Shown here: piece after piece, positions 27,461 through 37,604 of the stretch | Position numbering within the stretch: position 1 is the stretch's first letter | How the letters are laid out: every line of letters starts with the position of its first letter | Assembly: GCA_027459465.1 (NCBI GenBank) | Contig: DAIDIH010000307.1 | Location: 1-64,000, forward strand | Length of the DNA: 64,000 nt | Direction of reading: 5' to 3' | Origin: Bryobacterales bacterium | GTDB taxonomy: Bacteria; Acidobacteriota; Terriglobia; Bryobacterales; Bryobacteraceae | Made by a program: the position numbers and the translations under genes | Notes under the pieces: model-generated | Databases searched by the model: none | Seen by the model: the letters and a program-made list of their open reading frames with translations, nothing else | Told to the model about the DNA's origin: nothing

Positions 27461-28247
27461 AAACGAAGTAGCGGCCGGGAGCGTCTCCATGCCGTGGGAC
27501 CGCCTCGGACTGGATGACCGGTTCCACTTCCACTGCGGACGGGATCTGGATTGCTTCACGCACTGTTGCCGCGACGTGACGATTGTCCTGACACCTTACG
27601 ATATTTTGCGGCTTAAGCACGCGTTGAAGATCGGCTCAGAGGAATTCCTGGAGAAGTACACGTTATCGCCGCATTTTCCGAACCAGAAGTTTCCGATCGT
27701 CATTTTCAAAATGAACGAGGACACCAAGCAGTGTCCATTCGTTTCCGCGGAAGGGTGCGCGGTATATCGCGACCGGCCGTGGTCCTGCCGCATGTACCCG
27801 CTCGGCACGGCGGAGCCGAAGAACCTGACACCGGACGAGCAGGGCTTTCACTTCGTTGTGCTCGAAGAACTGTGTCACGGGCACAGCGCGGGACAGGAGT
27901 GGAGCGTCCGGGACTGGGTTGCCAATCAGGGCGTGGAAGAGTTCGAAATGATGGGGGCGTCGTTTAAGTACCTTACGCTCCACGACTACTGGGATAACGG
28001 GCCCGAACTTACGCCGGCGCAGGCGGAGATGTTCTACATGGCCTGTTATGACCTGGACCGGTTCCGGCGGTTTGTTTTCGAAACGCGATTCCTGGAACTG
28101 CTCGACGTGGATGAAGCGCGGATCGAGGCGATTCGCGCGCATGACGAGGAGTTACTCGAGTTCGCCATTGAGTGGCTGCGATTTGCCCTTTTCCGTGAGC
28201 CCACGATGAAGGTCAGCCGGGATGCCGTGGTGGAGGCGAAAGCGTGA
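27450..28247 (+). CDS. YkgJ-family cysteine-cluster protein (UPF0153-like)
   Basis: FHFHCGRDLDCFTHCCRDVTIVLTPYDILRLK...GCAVYRDRPWSCRMYPLG. Confidence 0.8.
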   Translation: MPVENEVAAGSVSMPWDRLGLDDRFHFHCGRDLDCFTHCCRDVTIVLTPYDILRLKHALKIGSEEFLEKYTLSPHFPNQKFPIVIFKMNEDTKQCPFVSAEGCAVYRDRPWSCRMYPLGTAEPKNLTPDEQGFHFVVLEELCHGHSAGQEWSVRDWVANQGVEEFEMMGASFKYLTLHDYWDNGPELTPAQAEMFYMACYDLDRFRRFVFETRFLELLDVDEARIEAIRAHDEELLEFAIEWLRFALFREPTMKVSRDAVVEAKA

Positions 28248-29506
28248 ACCTGGAGCCGCGCAAACCCGTGCTTGTCATCGGCGGAGGGATCGCCGGGTTG
28301 ACGGCGGCGGTGGAACTGGACGATGCCGGATGCGCTGTGATTCTTGTTGAAAAGTCTGCCAGCCTTGGCGGGCAGGTGGCGCGGCTTCACCAGTATTTCC
28401 CCAAGTTGTGCCCGCCTACGTGCGGAATTGAGATGCACTTGCGGCGCATTCGAGACAATGATGCGATCACCCTTCATACGAACGCCGAGGTGACGGAGGT
28501 CAGCGGGACGCGGGGCGATTATTGCGTGACGGTGCGTGTGGGTCCGGACTACGTTAGCGAGGCGTGCACGGCGTGCGGGGAGTGCGTGGCGGCGTGTCCG
28601 GTTGAGCGGCCCGATCCGTTTAACTATGGACTAACTAAGACGAAGGCGATGTATCTGCCGGGCGGCATACCTTATCCGGTGCGCTATGCGATCGACCGGA
28701 AGGTGTGCCCTCCGGAGTGCAGCGCGTGCGAGCGGGTGTGCCGGTATGGGGCGGTAAACCTCCGTGCCGCGGCCGATTGGCGGAAGTACCATGTTTCGGC
28801 GGTCATCGCGGCGACAGGTTGGGAGCCGTATGATGCGGGGCGGATCGAGTATCTCGGCTTCGGGCGGTGCGCCAACGTCGTCACCAACGTGATGGTGGAG
28901 CGGATGGCAGCGGCTGATGGGCCGACGGGTGGTGTGATTCGCCGGCCTTCCGACGGGCGACCGCCGCGATCGGTCGCGTTCGTACAGTGCGCCGGGTCGC
29001 GGGATGAGAATCATCTTCCTTATTGCTCGTCCGTATGCTGCGCGGCAACGATCAAACAGATCTCTTACCTTCAGGCGCAGCAGCCCGAGACGGCGATCAC
29101 AGTGTTCTATATCGACCTGCGGACTCCGGGGCGGCTGGAGGAGTTTCGAAACCGGGTGCTGCCGGGCGCCAACGTGCAACTTGTAAAGGGCAAGGTTGCG
29201 CGGGTGGAGGAGAAAGCGGAATCGGGCAATATTGCCGTGACGGCCGAGGATGTGATGTCCGGACGGAAGGCGACGTCGGAGTTTGACCTCGTAGTGTTGG
29301 CGACGGGGATGGCGCCAAGGACGCAGGGTCTGCCGGCGGTGTTTGAGGCGGATGAATATGGATTCCTTGCGAGCGGAGACGGCGACGGGTTGCTAAGCGC
29401 GGGATGCGTGCATCGGCCTGGGGAAGTTTCTTCCTCAGTGCGAAACGCCACGGCGGCGGCGCTTAAGGCCTACCAGGCCGCGAGACGGAGCGGACACCAT
29501 GCCTAA
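28244..29506 (+). CDS. qmoA: Quinone-modifying oxidoreductase subunit QmoA (HdrA-like)
   Basis: VLVIGGGIAGLTAAVELDDAGCAVILVEKSASLGGQVARLHQYFPKLCPPTCGIEMHLRRI; CTACGECVAACPVERPDPFNYGLTKTKAMYLPGGIPYPVRYAID. Confidence 0.93.
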   Translation: MNLEPRKPVLVIGGGIAGLTAAVELDDAGCAVILVEKSASLGGQVARLHQYFPKLCPPTCGIEMHLRRIRDNDAITLHTNAEVTEVSGTRGDYCVTVRVGPDYVSEACTACGECVAACPVERPDPFNYGLTKTKAMYLPGGIPYPVRYAIDRKVCPPECSACERVCRYGAVNLRAAADWRKYHVSAVIAATGWEPYDAGRIEYLGFGRCANVVTNVMVERMAAADGPTGGVIRRPSDGRPPRSVAFVQCAGSRDENHLPYCSSVCCAATIKQISYLQAQQPETAITVFYIDLRTPGRLEEFRNRVLPGANVQLVKGKVARVEEKAESGNIAVTAEDVMSGRKATSEFDLVVLATGMAPRTQGLPAVFEADEYGFLASGDGDGLLSAGCVHRPGEVSSSVRNATAAALKAYQAARRSGHHA

Positions 29507-31637
29507 GAAGGTTGGAGTCTACCTATGCACGGGCTGTTCGATCGGTGAAACCATCGATACGGACGAACTCGTCAAGGTCGCTTCGAGTGAGTACAAGGCG
29601 GCGAAGTGCCGAACGCATGGTTTTCTGTGCGGGGCCGAAGGCCGGGAACTCATTCGCGAGGATCTGGCCGCGGGCGCGGTGGACACGGTGGTGATTGGCG
29701 CGTGCTCGGCGCGGTCGAAGCCGGAGGCGTTTTCGTTCAACCACGGCACGGTGATCGAGCGGGTGAACCTGAGGGAACACGTGGCGTGGAGTCATCCGGC
29801 CAAACACGAAGACACGCAGATCCTGGCCGCGGACGTTCTTCGCATGGGCATCACGCGGGCGCTCAAGACGGAACCGCTCGAACCTCTTTCGGAGGAAATT
29901 TGCAGCACGGTGCTGGTGGTGGGCGGGGGGATTGCGGGATTGACGGCGGCGCTGCAGGCGGCGGAAGCGGGTCACGACGTGGTGCTAGTGGAAAAATCGG
30001 CGTCGCTGGGCGGATTCATGGCCGGACAGAAGAAACGGTTCCCGGCGAACGCTCCGTACACAAAGCTTGAGGAAGTCGACGGGTTCGGCGAACTGATTCG
30101 CAGGGTTACTTATCATTTACGGATCCGCATTTACACGTCGTCGCACATTGTGAAGACCGAGGGCCAGCCTGGCAACTTCAACGTGACGATTGGAACCGGC
30201 GCCGGCGAGGTTCGGGAACGGATTGGCGCGATTGTGGTGACGACGGGTTGGAAGCCGTATGACGCAGGCCGGTTGACGGAATTGGGTTACGGCCTGAGCC
30301 CCGACGTGATCACGAACGTCGAGTTCGAGCGGATGGCGCAAGGGCCGATTACCCGGCCGTCGGACGGCAAACCGGTGCATTCGGTGCTGTTCGTGCAGTG
30401 CGCGGGATCGCGGGATCCGAAGCATCTGCCGTACTGCTCGAGTGTGTGCTGTTTGGCGACGCTGAAGCATGTTGTGTACATCCATGAGCGGAACCCGGAG
30501 ACCGAGGTGTTTGTCATCTACAAGGACATGCAGACGCCGGGTCCGCAGGAGGCCTTCTACCGCACCGCGCAGGATCATCCGCTGAACTTCTTTACTAAGG
30601 GTGAAGTTACGGCGGTGGAGAAGACGGCGCAAGGGACACTGAAGGTCACGGCGCACAACACGCTGATCGGGGAGACGGCGGTTTTTGAAGTTGACCTCGT
30701 GGTGCTGGCTACCGGGATGGTTCCTCAGTCCGAGGGAGAGACGTTGAATCTGACTTACCGGCAGGGGCCCGAGTTACCGGTGCTGGTTGATGGTTTTCCG
30801 GATTCGCATTTCATCTGCTTCCCCTATGAGACGCGGCGGACGGGGATTTATGCGGCGGGCGCGGTGCGGGCGCCGATGGACTCCGAGCAGGCTCGCGAAG
30901 ACGCGATGGGAGCGGCGCTGAAGGCCATCCAGTCGATTGAACTGGCGCGGCGTGGCCGGGCCGTGCATCCGAGGGCGGGCGACGCTTCGCTGCCGAGTTT
31001 CCTGCTGCAGCGGTGCACGCAATGCAAGCGGTGCACAGAAGAATGCCCGTTCGGAGCGTTGGACGAAGACGCCAAGGGCACGCCAAAGCTCAATCCGTAC
31101 CGCTGCCGGCGGTGTGGCGTGTGCATGGGCGCGTGTCCGGAAAGAATTGTTTCTTTCAAGAACTACTCGGTGGACATGATCGCGTCGATGATTAACGCGA
31201 TCGAGATTCCCGAGGAAGACGAGGAGAAGCCGCGGATCCTGGCGTTCATGTGCGAGAACGATGCAATCCCGGCGCTGGACATCGCTGGCTTCGAGCGGCA
31301 GCAGTATGACGCGAGCGTGCGGGTGATTCCGCTGCGGTGCCTGGGCTCGCTGAATGTCGTCTGGATCGCCGATGCGTTGAGCCGGGGATTCGACGGTGTG
31401 ATGCTGATCGGCTGTAAGTACGGGGACGACTATCAGTGTCACTTCACGAAGGGCAGCGAGCTCGCCGCCCGCCGCATGGAGAACTTAAAGGAGACGCTGC
31501 AGCGCTTGCAACTTGAGCCGGAGCGCCTGCAGTTCACGCAACTTTCGCTGGACGAGTGGAAGAGCCTGCCGGCGCTGTTTGACAGCTTTGCGGAGCGGAT
31601 AAGGGAGATCGGGCCGAATCCTTACAAGGGTCTGTAA
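29499..31637 (+). CDS. qmoB: Quinone-modifying oxidoreductase subunit QmoB (HdrA plus MvhD-like)
   Basis: VGVYLCTGCSIGETIDTDELVKVA...VLVVGGGIAGLTAALQAAEAGHDVVLVEKSASLGGFMAGQKKRFP; CTQCKRCTEECPFGALDEDAKGTP; C-terminal GCKYGDDYQCHFTKGSELA. Confidence 0.94.
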   Translation: MPKKVGVYLCTGCSIGETIDTDELVKVASSEYKAAKCRTHGFLCGAEGRELIREDLAAGAVDTVVIGACSARSKPEAFSFNHGTVIERVNLREHVAWSHPAKHEDTQILAADVLRMGITRALKTEPLEPLSEEICSTVLVVGGGIAGLTAALQAAEAGHDVVLVEKSASLGGFMAGQKKRFPANAPYTKLEEVDGFGELIRRVTYHLRIRIYTSSHIVKTEGQPGNFNVTIGTGAGEVRERIGAIVVTTGWKPYDAGRLTELGYGLSPDVITNVEFERMAQGPITRPSDGKPVHSVLFVQCAGSRDPKHLPYCSSVCCLATLKHVVYIHERNPETEVFVIYKDMQTPGPQEAFYRTAQDHPLNFFTKGEVTAVEKTAQGTLKVTAHNTLIGETAVFEVDLVVLATGMVPQSEGETLNLTYRQGPELPVLVDGFPDSHFICFPYETRRTGIYAAGAVRAPMDSEQAREDAMGAALKAIQSIELARRGRAVHPRAGDASLPSFLLQRCTQCKRCTEECPFGALDEDAKGTPKLNPYRCRRCGVCMGACPERIVSFKNYSVDMIASMINAIEIPEEDEEKPRILAFMCENDAIPALDIAGFERQQYDASVRVIPLRCLGSLNVVWIADALSRGFDGVMLIGCKYGDDYQCHFTKGSELAARRMENLKETLQRLQLEPERLQFTQLSLDEWKSLPALFDSFAERIREIGPNPYKGL

Positions 31638-31639
31638 CG

Positions 31640-32785
31640 ATGACGACGGAAGCACCAATCCGGCCTGACACGGCGTTAATCGGGGACCTGATGCGGATGG
31701 GCGCCGGGGACGTGAAGAAATGCATGCAGTGCGCGACGTGCACGTCGGCATGCAACCTTTCAACAGCCGAGTATCCTTTTCCGCGCAAGCAGGTGTTGGC
31801 GGCGCAGTGGGGCCTCAAGAATGAGTTACTCGAAGACCCGTCGCCGTGGCTGTGTTTTTACTGCGGGCAGTGCTCGAAGACCTGCACGCGGGGCGCCAAG
31901 CCCGGCGAGATCATGATGGCGCTGCGGCGGTATTTGACAACCGAGTACGACTGGACAGGCCTGTCGCGACTTTTGTACCGCTCGGCCGTTGGCGAAATTG
32001 GCGTTCTCCTTCTGGTTGCACTTCTGGTGGTGGCGCTGTTCACCATACCGGCGAATTTCGGCTTTCGGCTACTGAACCAATCCGGGCCGGCGCCGCTCGC
32101 GAACGTGATGCTGGACAGGTTCGCACCGAAGCACGTCGTGCATATCGCGGACATGCTGCTGGCGGTGTTGCTCGGCTCGCTGCTGCTCGTGAATGCGGGC
32201 CGGATGTTCAAGCTACTGACGGCGCGGCATCCGATTCCGGCGCGGTTCTATTTCCGCCACGCTGCCGGCCTGCTCGCGCAGGGCGTAACTCAGATCCGCT
32301 GGAAGGGCTGCGGGGATAGCGACGCGATGCGGAACTGGGTCCGGCATCTCGCGTTGGTGACGGGATACGGAACGATATTCACTCTGGTGGTTGTGTTTCT
32401 GCCGTGGTTCCAGGTGGAGAACTCGGGGTTCCACTGGACGGCGATTCTGGGTTACTACGCTACAGCGATCCTGCTGTCGACGACGGCGTGGATGCTGTAC
32501 GACCGGATTACTAAGCGGACCGAGATGCACCGGTTGAGCCACTTATCCGACTGGATGTTTCCCGTGCTCTTGTTCCTGACGGCGGCATCGGGAATTCTGG
32601 TGCACATCCTGCGGCGCATGGACCGGCCGATGCCCACTTACGAGATGTACATGGTTCATCTGGCGATTGCGGTGCCGATGCTGGTGGTGGAAGTGCCGTT
32701 TGGAAAATGGGCGCACCTTCTGTACCGGCCGCTGGCGATTTTCATTGTCGAGGCCAGAGAAGACGCGAAGCGTTGTGGGGTTTGA
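31640..32785 (+). CDS. qmoC: Quinone-modifying oxidoreductase subunit QmoC (HdrC/HdrE-like)
   Basis: [71 protein letters not shown] plus TM cytochrome b part. Confidence 0.93.
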   Translation: MTTEAPIRPDTALIGDLMRMGAGDVKKCMQCATCTSACNLSTAEYPFPRKQVLAAQWGLKNELLEDPSPWLCFYCGQCSKTCTRGAKPGEIMMALRRYLTTEYDWTGLSRLLYRSAVGEIGVLLLVALLVVALFTIPANFGFRLLNQSGPAPLANVMLDRFAPKHVVHIADMLLAVLLGSLLLVNAGRMFKLLTARHPIPARFYFRHAAGLLAQGVTQIRWKGCGDSDAMRNWVRHLALVTGYGTIFTLVVVFLPWFQVENSGFHWTAILGYYATAILLSTTAWMLYDRITKRTEMHRLSHLSDWMFPVLLFLTAASGILVHILRRMDRPMPTYEMYMVHLAIAVPMLVVEVPFGKWAHLLYRPLAIFIVEAREDAKRCGV

Positions 32786-32807
32786 AAGAAATCGAAGGAG
32801 GCAAGAC

Positions 32808-33992
32808 GTGGACGAGAAGAAACCCAAGACGGAGCTGCTGGATGAGCTGGAAAAGGGACCGTGGCCCAGCTTCGTCACCGAAATTAAGAAAGCGACGGAA
32901 ACCGGCCCGATGGCGAGCGACCTGCTGGGGCAGCTTGAGCTTTCCTATCACGAGAAAAGAGGGCACTGGAAGCATGGCGGCATTGTGGGCGTTCTCGGAT
33001 ACGGCGGGGGCGTGATCGGCCGGTACAGCGACGTTCCCGAGCAGTTCCCCCATGTTGCGCACTTCCATACAATGCGAATCAACCATCCTTCGGGGTGGTT
33101 CTATACGTCGGAGGCACTGCGGACGCTGTGCGATATCTGGGAGCGGCATGGGTCGGGACTGACGAACATGCACGGCTCGACGGGTGACATCGTGTTTCTT
33201 GGAACCCGGACGGAAGAACTCGAGCCGGTGTTCAAGGAACTGACGGAGGCGGGGTTCGACCTGGGCGGCTCCGGGTCGGCGATGCGGACGCCTTCGTGCT
33301 GCGTCGGCGAGGCACGATGCGAGTGGGCTTGCTACGACACGATGAAGCTTTGCAACGACCTGACGCAGGCGTATCAAGATGAGTTACACCGGCCTTCGTT
33401 CCCTTATAAGTTCAAGATCAAGTGCGCGGGCTGCCCGAACGACTGCGTGGCGGCCGAGGCGCGCGCCGACCTGTCGGTGATCGGCATCTGGAAGGACGAC
33501 ATCCAGCAGGACGACGAGGCGGTGGCGAGATATGCAGCCGAGGGGCTCGACATCCAGAAAGACGTCTGCGAAAACTGTCCGACGCGCTGCATGAGCTGGA
33601 ACGGAACACTGAAGATTAACAATCGCGAGTGTGTGCGGTGCATGCATTGCATCAACGTGATGCCTAAGGCGTTGCGGCGTGGTAAAGAGAAGGGCGCGGC
33701 GCTGCTGATCGGCTCCAAGGCGCCGATCGTGCAGGGCGCGCTGCTGTCTTCGGTTCTGGTTCCATTTGTGCCGCAGGAGGAGCTGTACGACACGATCAAA
33801 GAGCTCGTTTCGCGCGTATGGGATTTCTGGGATGAGTACGGAAAGAACCGCGAGCGAGTCGGCGAACTGATCCAGCGCGTGGGCATGGCGAATTTCCTGG
33901 ATGCGATCGGACTGGATCCGGCGCCTGAGATGGTTTCCGCGCCGCGCGACAACCCTTATATCTACTTCCAGAAGAAGAGCGAGAACGAATAG
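32808..33992 (+). CDS. dsrA: Dissimilatory sulfite reductase subunit alpha
   Basis: GTG start 32808 with AAGGAG upstream; [89 protein letters not shown]. Confidence 0.97.
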   Translation: MDEKKPKTELLDELEKGPWPSFVTEIKKATETGPMASDLLGQLELSYHEKRGHWKHGGIVGVLGYGGGVIGRYSDVPEQFPHVAHFHTMRINHPSGWFYTSEALRTLCDIWERHGSGLTNMHGSTGDIVFLGTRTEELEPVFKELTEAGFDLGGSGSAMRTPSCCVGEARCEWACYDTMKLCNDLTQAYQDELHRPSFPYKFKIKCAGCPNDCVAAEARADLSVIGIWKDDIQQDDEAVARYAAEGLDIQKDVCENCPTRCMSWNGTLKINNRECVRCMHCINVMPKALRRGKEKGAALLIGSKAPIVQGALLSSVLVPFVPQEELYDTIKELVSRVWDFWDEYGKNRERVGELIQRVGMANFLDAIGLDPAPEMVSAPRDNPYIYFQKKSENE

Positions 33993-34005
33993 CGGAGTTA
34001 CTACG

Positions 34006-35091
34006 ATGGCGACCACTATTACCCCCAAACGAATTACCGATATCGGACCGCCGCACTACGAGAAGTTTCTGCCTCCGGTGATCAAGAGGAACTACGGAGC
34101 GTGGAAATACCACGAGGTCTTGGAGCCGGGCGTCCTGTGCCATGTCTCGGAAACCGGCGAGAAGCTGTACAGCGTGCGCGCGGCCTCGCCGCGTCTGCTC
34201 AGCATTCAAACGATCCGTCTTTTTGCCGATCTCGCGGATAAGTACTGCGGCGGCTACCTGCGTTTCACGAGCCGGAACAATGTTGAGTTTCTTCTCGACA
34301 AACTGGACCGGGTGGTGCCCCTGAAGGCGGACCTGGCGGCGGCCGGCTTCCCGATCGGCGGGACACGGGCCACGATCAGCAACATCGTTCACACCCAGGG
34401 ATGGGTTCACTGCCATTCTTCGGCAACCGACGCCTCCGGCATCGTGAAGTCGGTGATGGACGCACTTTTTGGGTACTTCACCGAGGAGAAATTGCCGGCC
34501 AAGCTGCGTATCGCGTTGGCGTGCTGTCTGAATATGTGCGGCGCGGTGCATTGCTCGGATATCGCCATCCTGGGCGTTCACCGGCGGCCGCCGAAGATCC
34601 AGCATAACCTGATCAGCAAAGTGTGCGAGGTGCCGACGCTCATTTCGTCCTGTCCTACCGGCGCCATTCGTCCGGCCACGGTGGATGGGCGGCAATCGGT
34701 GGAGGTGATCGAGGAGCAGTGCATGTTCTGCGGGAACTGCTATACGGTGTGTCCGGCGATGCCGATGAACGATCCGGAAAACGACGGCATTTCGATCTGG
34801 GTCGGCGGGAAAGTGAGCAATGCGCGGAGCGAGCCGAAGTTTACCAAGCTGGCGATTCCGTTTCTGCCGAACAATCCGCCCCGCTGGCCGGAGGTGGTGA
34901 ATGCGGTGACGAACATCGTCGAGACTTACGCGAAGAACGCGCGGCGGTTTGAGCGGATGGGCGAGTGGATTGAGCGCATCGGCTGGCCGCGGTTCTTCGA
35001 GTTGACGGGCATCGAATTCACGCGATACCACATCGACGATTTCAAGAATGCAGGTTTGACGTTCGCCAGGTCTGCTCACTTGCGGTTCTGA
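34006..35091 (+). CDS. dsrB: Dissimilatory sulfite reductase subunit beta
   Basis: [100 protein letters not shown]. Start refined to 34006. Confidence 0.97.
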   Translation: MATTITPKRITDIGPPHYEKFLPPVIKRNYGAWKYHEVLEPGVLCHVSETGEKLYSVRAASPRLLSIQTIRLFADLADKYCGGYLRFTSRNNVEFLLDKLDRVVPLKADLAAAGFPIGGTRATISNIVHTQGWVHCHSSATDASGIVKSVMDALFGYFTEEKLPAKLRIALACCLNMCGAVHCSDIAILGVHRRPPKIQHNLISKVCEVPTLISSCPTGAIRPATVDGRQSVEVIEEQCMFCGNCYTVCPAMPMNDPENDGISIWVGGKVSNARSEPKFTKLAIPFLPNNPPRWPEVVNAVTNIVETYAKNARRFERMGEWIERIGWPRFFELTGIEFTRYHIDDFKNAGLTFARSAHLRF

Positions 35092-35105
35092 AGCTGAGGT
35101 CAGTT

Positions 35106-36767
35106 ATGCCTCTGTTCAAAGAAGTTAAAAAGCCCGCGATCAAGGTGGTAACGCAGGCGGGTGCTGAAGTTAGCGCTCAGCGGCCGTCGTATGTGGCGAA
35201 GACGCCGCCGTGCGCCGGCGGTTGCCCGGCGGGAAGCGACATCCGCGGTTGGCTAACGACGATCGCCCAGGCGGACAGCTACGGACGAACCAATGAGGAA
35301 GCGTTCCGGTTGGCCTGGGAGAAGATCACCGAGCGCAATCCGTTCCCGGCGGTGTGCGGGCGAGTGTGCCCGCACCCGTGCGAGGGCGGCTGCAACCGTA
35401 ACGCAAAGGATGGCGCGGTGGCGATCAACGCCCTCGAGCGGTTCGTCGGTGATTTCGGGATTGCTCATTCGCTGGGTCTGTCGCGACTGACGGATGCCAA
35501 GCGCGCTGAAAGTGTGGCTGTGATCGGCGCCGGGCCGGCGGGACTTTCGTGCGCGTATCAGTTGGCGCGGCGCGGCTACAACGTTACCGTGTTCGAGGCG
35601 TTCAGCCGTCCGGGCGGGATGTTGCGGTACGGCATTCCGAGTTACCGATTGCCGCGGACGGTGCTGGACGCTGAGATTCAGCGGATTCTCGACCTCGGAG
35701 TTGAGATGAAGTGCAACTGTGTGATCGGTGCCGACGTCACGTTCGGTGAACTGCGCACCAATTACAAAGCGGTGTTCGTGGGCATTGGCGCGCATCAGGG
35801 ACTGAAACTCGGGATACCGGGAGAAGACGCACCGAACGTTTTCACCGGAACCGGGTTCTTAAACCGTGTGAACAGCGGTGAGGCGGTGAATGTCGGCCGA
35901 GCGGTGCTGGTCATCGGCGGCGGGGATACGGCGATCGACGCGGCGCGGGTGAGCAAGCGGCTCGGCGCCGAGGTGACGATGTTGTATCGCCGGTCGCGCG
36001 AGGAGATGCCGGCGGTGAGGGAAGAAGTCGAGGGTGCGCTCGAGGAGGGCGTCAGGATCGAGTTTCTCGCAGCGCCGGTGGAGATTCTGTGGGACGGCGA
36101 GCGGGCGACTGGAGCCAAGTGCATCCGCATGACACTTGGCGAGCCCGATTCCTCCGGACGGCGAAGGCCGATCCCCTGCCCCGGCTCGGAGTTTGAGATT
36201 GAAGCCACGACGGTGATTGCGGCGATCAGCCAGGAGCCGAATTTCCAACACTTTGAAAACCTGCACGAAGGCAAGGAATGGATCAAGGTTCAGGACGGCG
36301 CGGTTGCCGGGATGGGCGGAGTGTTCGCGGGCGGCGACGACATCGGGTTGGGACTGGTGACGATCGCGATCTCGCAAGGGCGCTTTGCCGCCGAGGCGAT
36401 TGACGCGTGGGTTGAAGGGAAGCCGCTGGAAAGGCCGGTTCTCCCGCCGCCGATTCCTTCGAGCCGGGTGAAGTTGGACTGGTACGCGGGCGCGCCACGT
36501 CACGAAAGGGCCACCGTTGCGGTGGAGGAGCGTGGAGCCGACACGGAGGTTCAATTGGGCCTTTCGGAGGCGGAGGCGATCGAGGAGTCAAAGCGGTGCA
36601 TGTCGTGCGGGATGTGCATGGATTGCGAAACGTGCTGGATGTATTGCACAAACAACTGTTTCGCGAAACTTCCGAAGGGACAACATTACAAGATCAAGCT
36701 GGAACTGTGCAACGGGTGCGGTAAGTGCGCCGATGCGTGCCCCTGCGGTTATATCGAGCTTAGTTAG
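35106..36767 (+). CDS. dsrL: DsrL, GltD-like NAD(P)H:acceptor oxidoreductase with C-terminal ferredoxin domain
   Basis: PPCAGGCPAGSDIRGWLTTIAQ...CGRVCPHPCEGGCNR...VAVIGAGPAGLSCAYQLARRG; C-terminal CMSCGMCMDCETCWMYCTNNCF...CNGCGKCADACPCGYIEL; sits between dsrB and dsrC. Confidence 0.9.
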   Translation: MPLFKEVKKPAIKVVTQAGAEVSAQRPSYVAKTPPCAGGCPAGSDIRGWLTTIAQADSYGRTNEEAFRLAWEKITERNPFPAVCGRVCPHPCEGGCNRNAKDGAVAINALERFVGDFGIAHSLGLSRLTDAKRAESVAVIGAGPAGLSCAYQLARRGYNVTVFEAFSRPGGMLRYGIPSYRLPRTVLDAEIQRILDLGVEMKCNCVIGADVTFGELRTNYKAVFVGIGAHQGLKLGIPGEDAPNVFTGTGFLNRVNSGEAVNVGRAVLVIGGGDTAIDAARVSKRLGAEVTMLYRRSREEMPAVREEVEGALEEGVRIEFLAAPVEILWDGERATGAKCIRMTLGEPDSSGRRRPIPCPGSEFEIEATTVIAAISQEPNFQHFENLHEGKEWIKVQDGAVAGMGGVFAGGDDIGLGLVTIAISQGRFAAEAIDAWVEGKPLERPVLPPPIPSSRVKLDWYAGAPRHERATVAVEERGADTEVQLGLSEAEAIEESKRCMSCGMCMDCETCWMYCTNNCFAKLPKGQHYKIKLELCNGCGKCADACPCGYIELS

Positions 36768-36786
36768 CGACAAGGAGGGTAAGACA

Positions 36787-37104
36787 GTGCCGGTATTCGA
36801 AGCGCATGGCAAGACATACGAAGTGGACGAAGACGGTTTCCTGCAAGAGCCAGGAATCTGGAACGACGACGTGGCTCGGGATTTTGCTGCTACGGAAGGA
36901 ATCACGGAGCTGACCGAGAATCACTGGAAAGTAATTCACTATTTAAGGAATTACTATCTCCAGTTCGGCATCGCTCCGATGATCCGGAAGGTATGCAAGG
37001 AGACGGGATTTAAGCTGAATGAGATTTACCAACTGTTCCCGTCCGGCCCAGCCAAGGGCGCGTGCAAGTTGGCCGGGTTGCCGAAGCCGACGGGTTGCGT
37101 GTAG
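36787..37104 (+). CDS. dsrC: DsrC sulfur carrier / sulfite reductase partner
   Basis: GTG start with AAGGAGG RBS; VPVFEAHGKTYEVDEDGFLQEPGIWNDDVARDFAATEGI...; C-terminal KGACKLAGLPKPTGCV retains both redox-active Cys. Confidence 0.96.
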   Translation: MPVFEAHGKTYEVDEDGFLQEPGIWNDDVARDFAATEGITELTENHWKVIHYLRNYYLQFGIAPMIRKVCKETGFKLNEIYQLFPSGPAKGACKLAGLPKPTGCV

Positions 37105-37124
37105 CGGCCCAGGCGGAGGCCCTT

Positions 37125-37595
37125 GTGGAGACCAATCAGGCGATTGCGGAAAAGTGGCTGGTCCGGATTCTGCGCCCCTATCCGGACCAGGGGGCCCGGT
37201 TTTTCTCGGCCTCATGCGACCCGTTGCGCAATCCGGTGGGACACCTGTACCGGGAGTCGTCGCAGATCCTGGTGGACGAGTTGCTTGGGCAGATGGACGC
37301 CGAACGCCTCACGTCGGCGATCCGGTGCATTGTTGAACTTCGCGCGGTGCTCGAACTGCCGCCCAGCGTCGCCCTGGCGTTCCTGTTTGAGTTGAAGGAG
37401 ATTTTGGACGACCGCGGACTGGCTTCGCTCGACACGTACTATCGCCGGATTGATGAGATCGCGCTCATCGCCTTTGAAACCTATGTGCGGTGCCGGGAAC
37501 GGATCTGCGAGGCGCGAATCCATGAGGTGCAGCGAAGCGTGTCGGCTCTAAAGCGGGCGCTGGAGTCGCGCGATCCCTCGGTGGTTGCGGAGTGA
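37125..37595 (+). CDS. RsbRD_N-like protein, candidate DsrT
   Basis: GTG start 37125 with AGGCGGAGG upstream; AIAEKWLVRILRPYPDQGARFFSASCDPLRNPVGHLYRESSQILVDELLG; immediately upstream of dsrM. Confidence 0.6.
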   Translation: METNQAIAEKWLVRILRPYPDQGARFFSASCDPLRNPVGHLYRESSQILVDELLGQMDAERLTSAIRCIVELRAVLELPPSVALAFLFELKEILDDRGLASLDTYYRRIDEIALIAFETYVRCRERICEARIHEVQRSVSALKRALESRDPSVVAE

Positions 37596-37604
37596 GGTAG
37601 CGGA

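Noticed and set aside
32667-32807. N-terminal extension of the dsrA ORF
   Set aside because: Overlaps the qmoC C-terminus; GTG 32808 has a good RBS and matches DsrA N-termini.
33796-35079. 427-aa minus-strand ORF
   Set aside because: Antisense shadow of dsrB.
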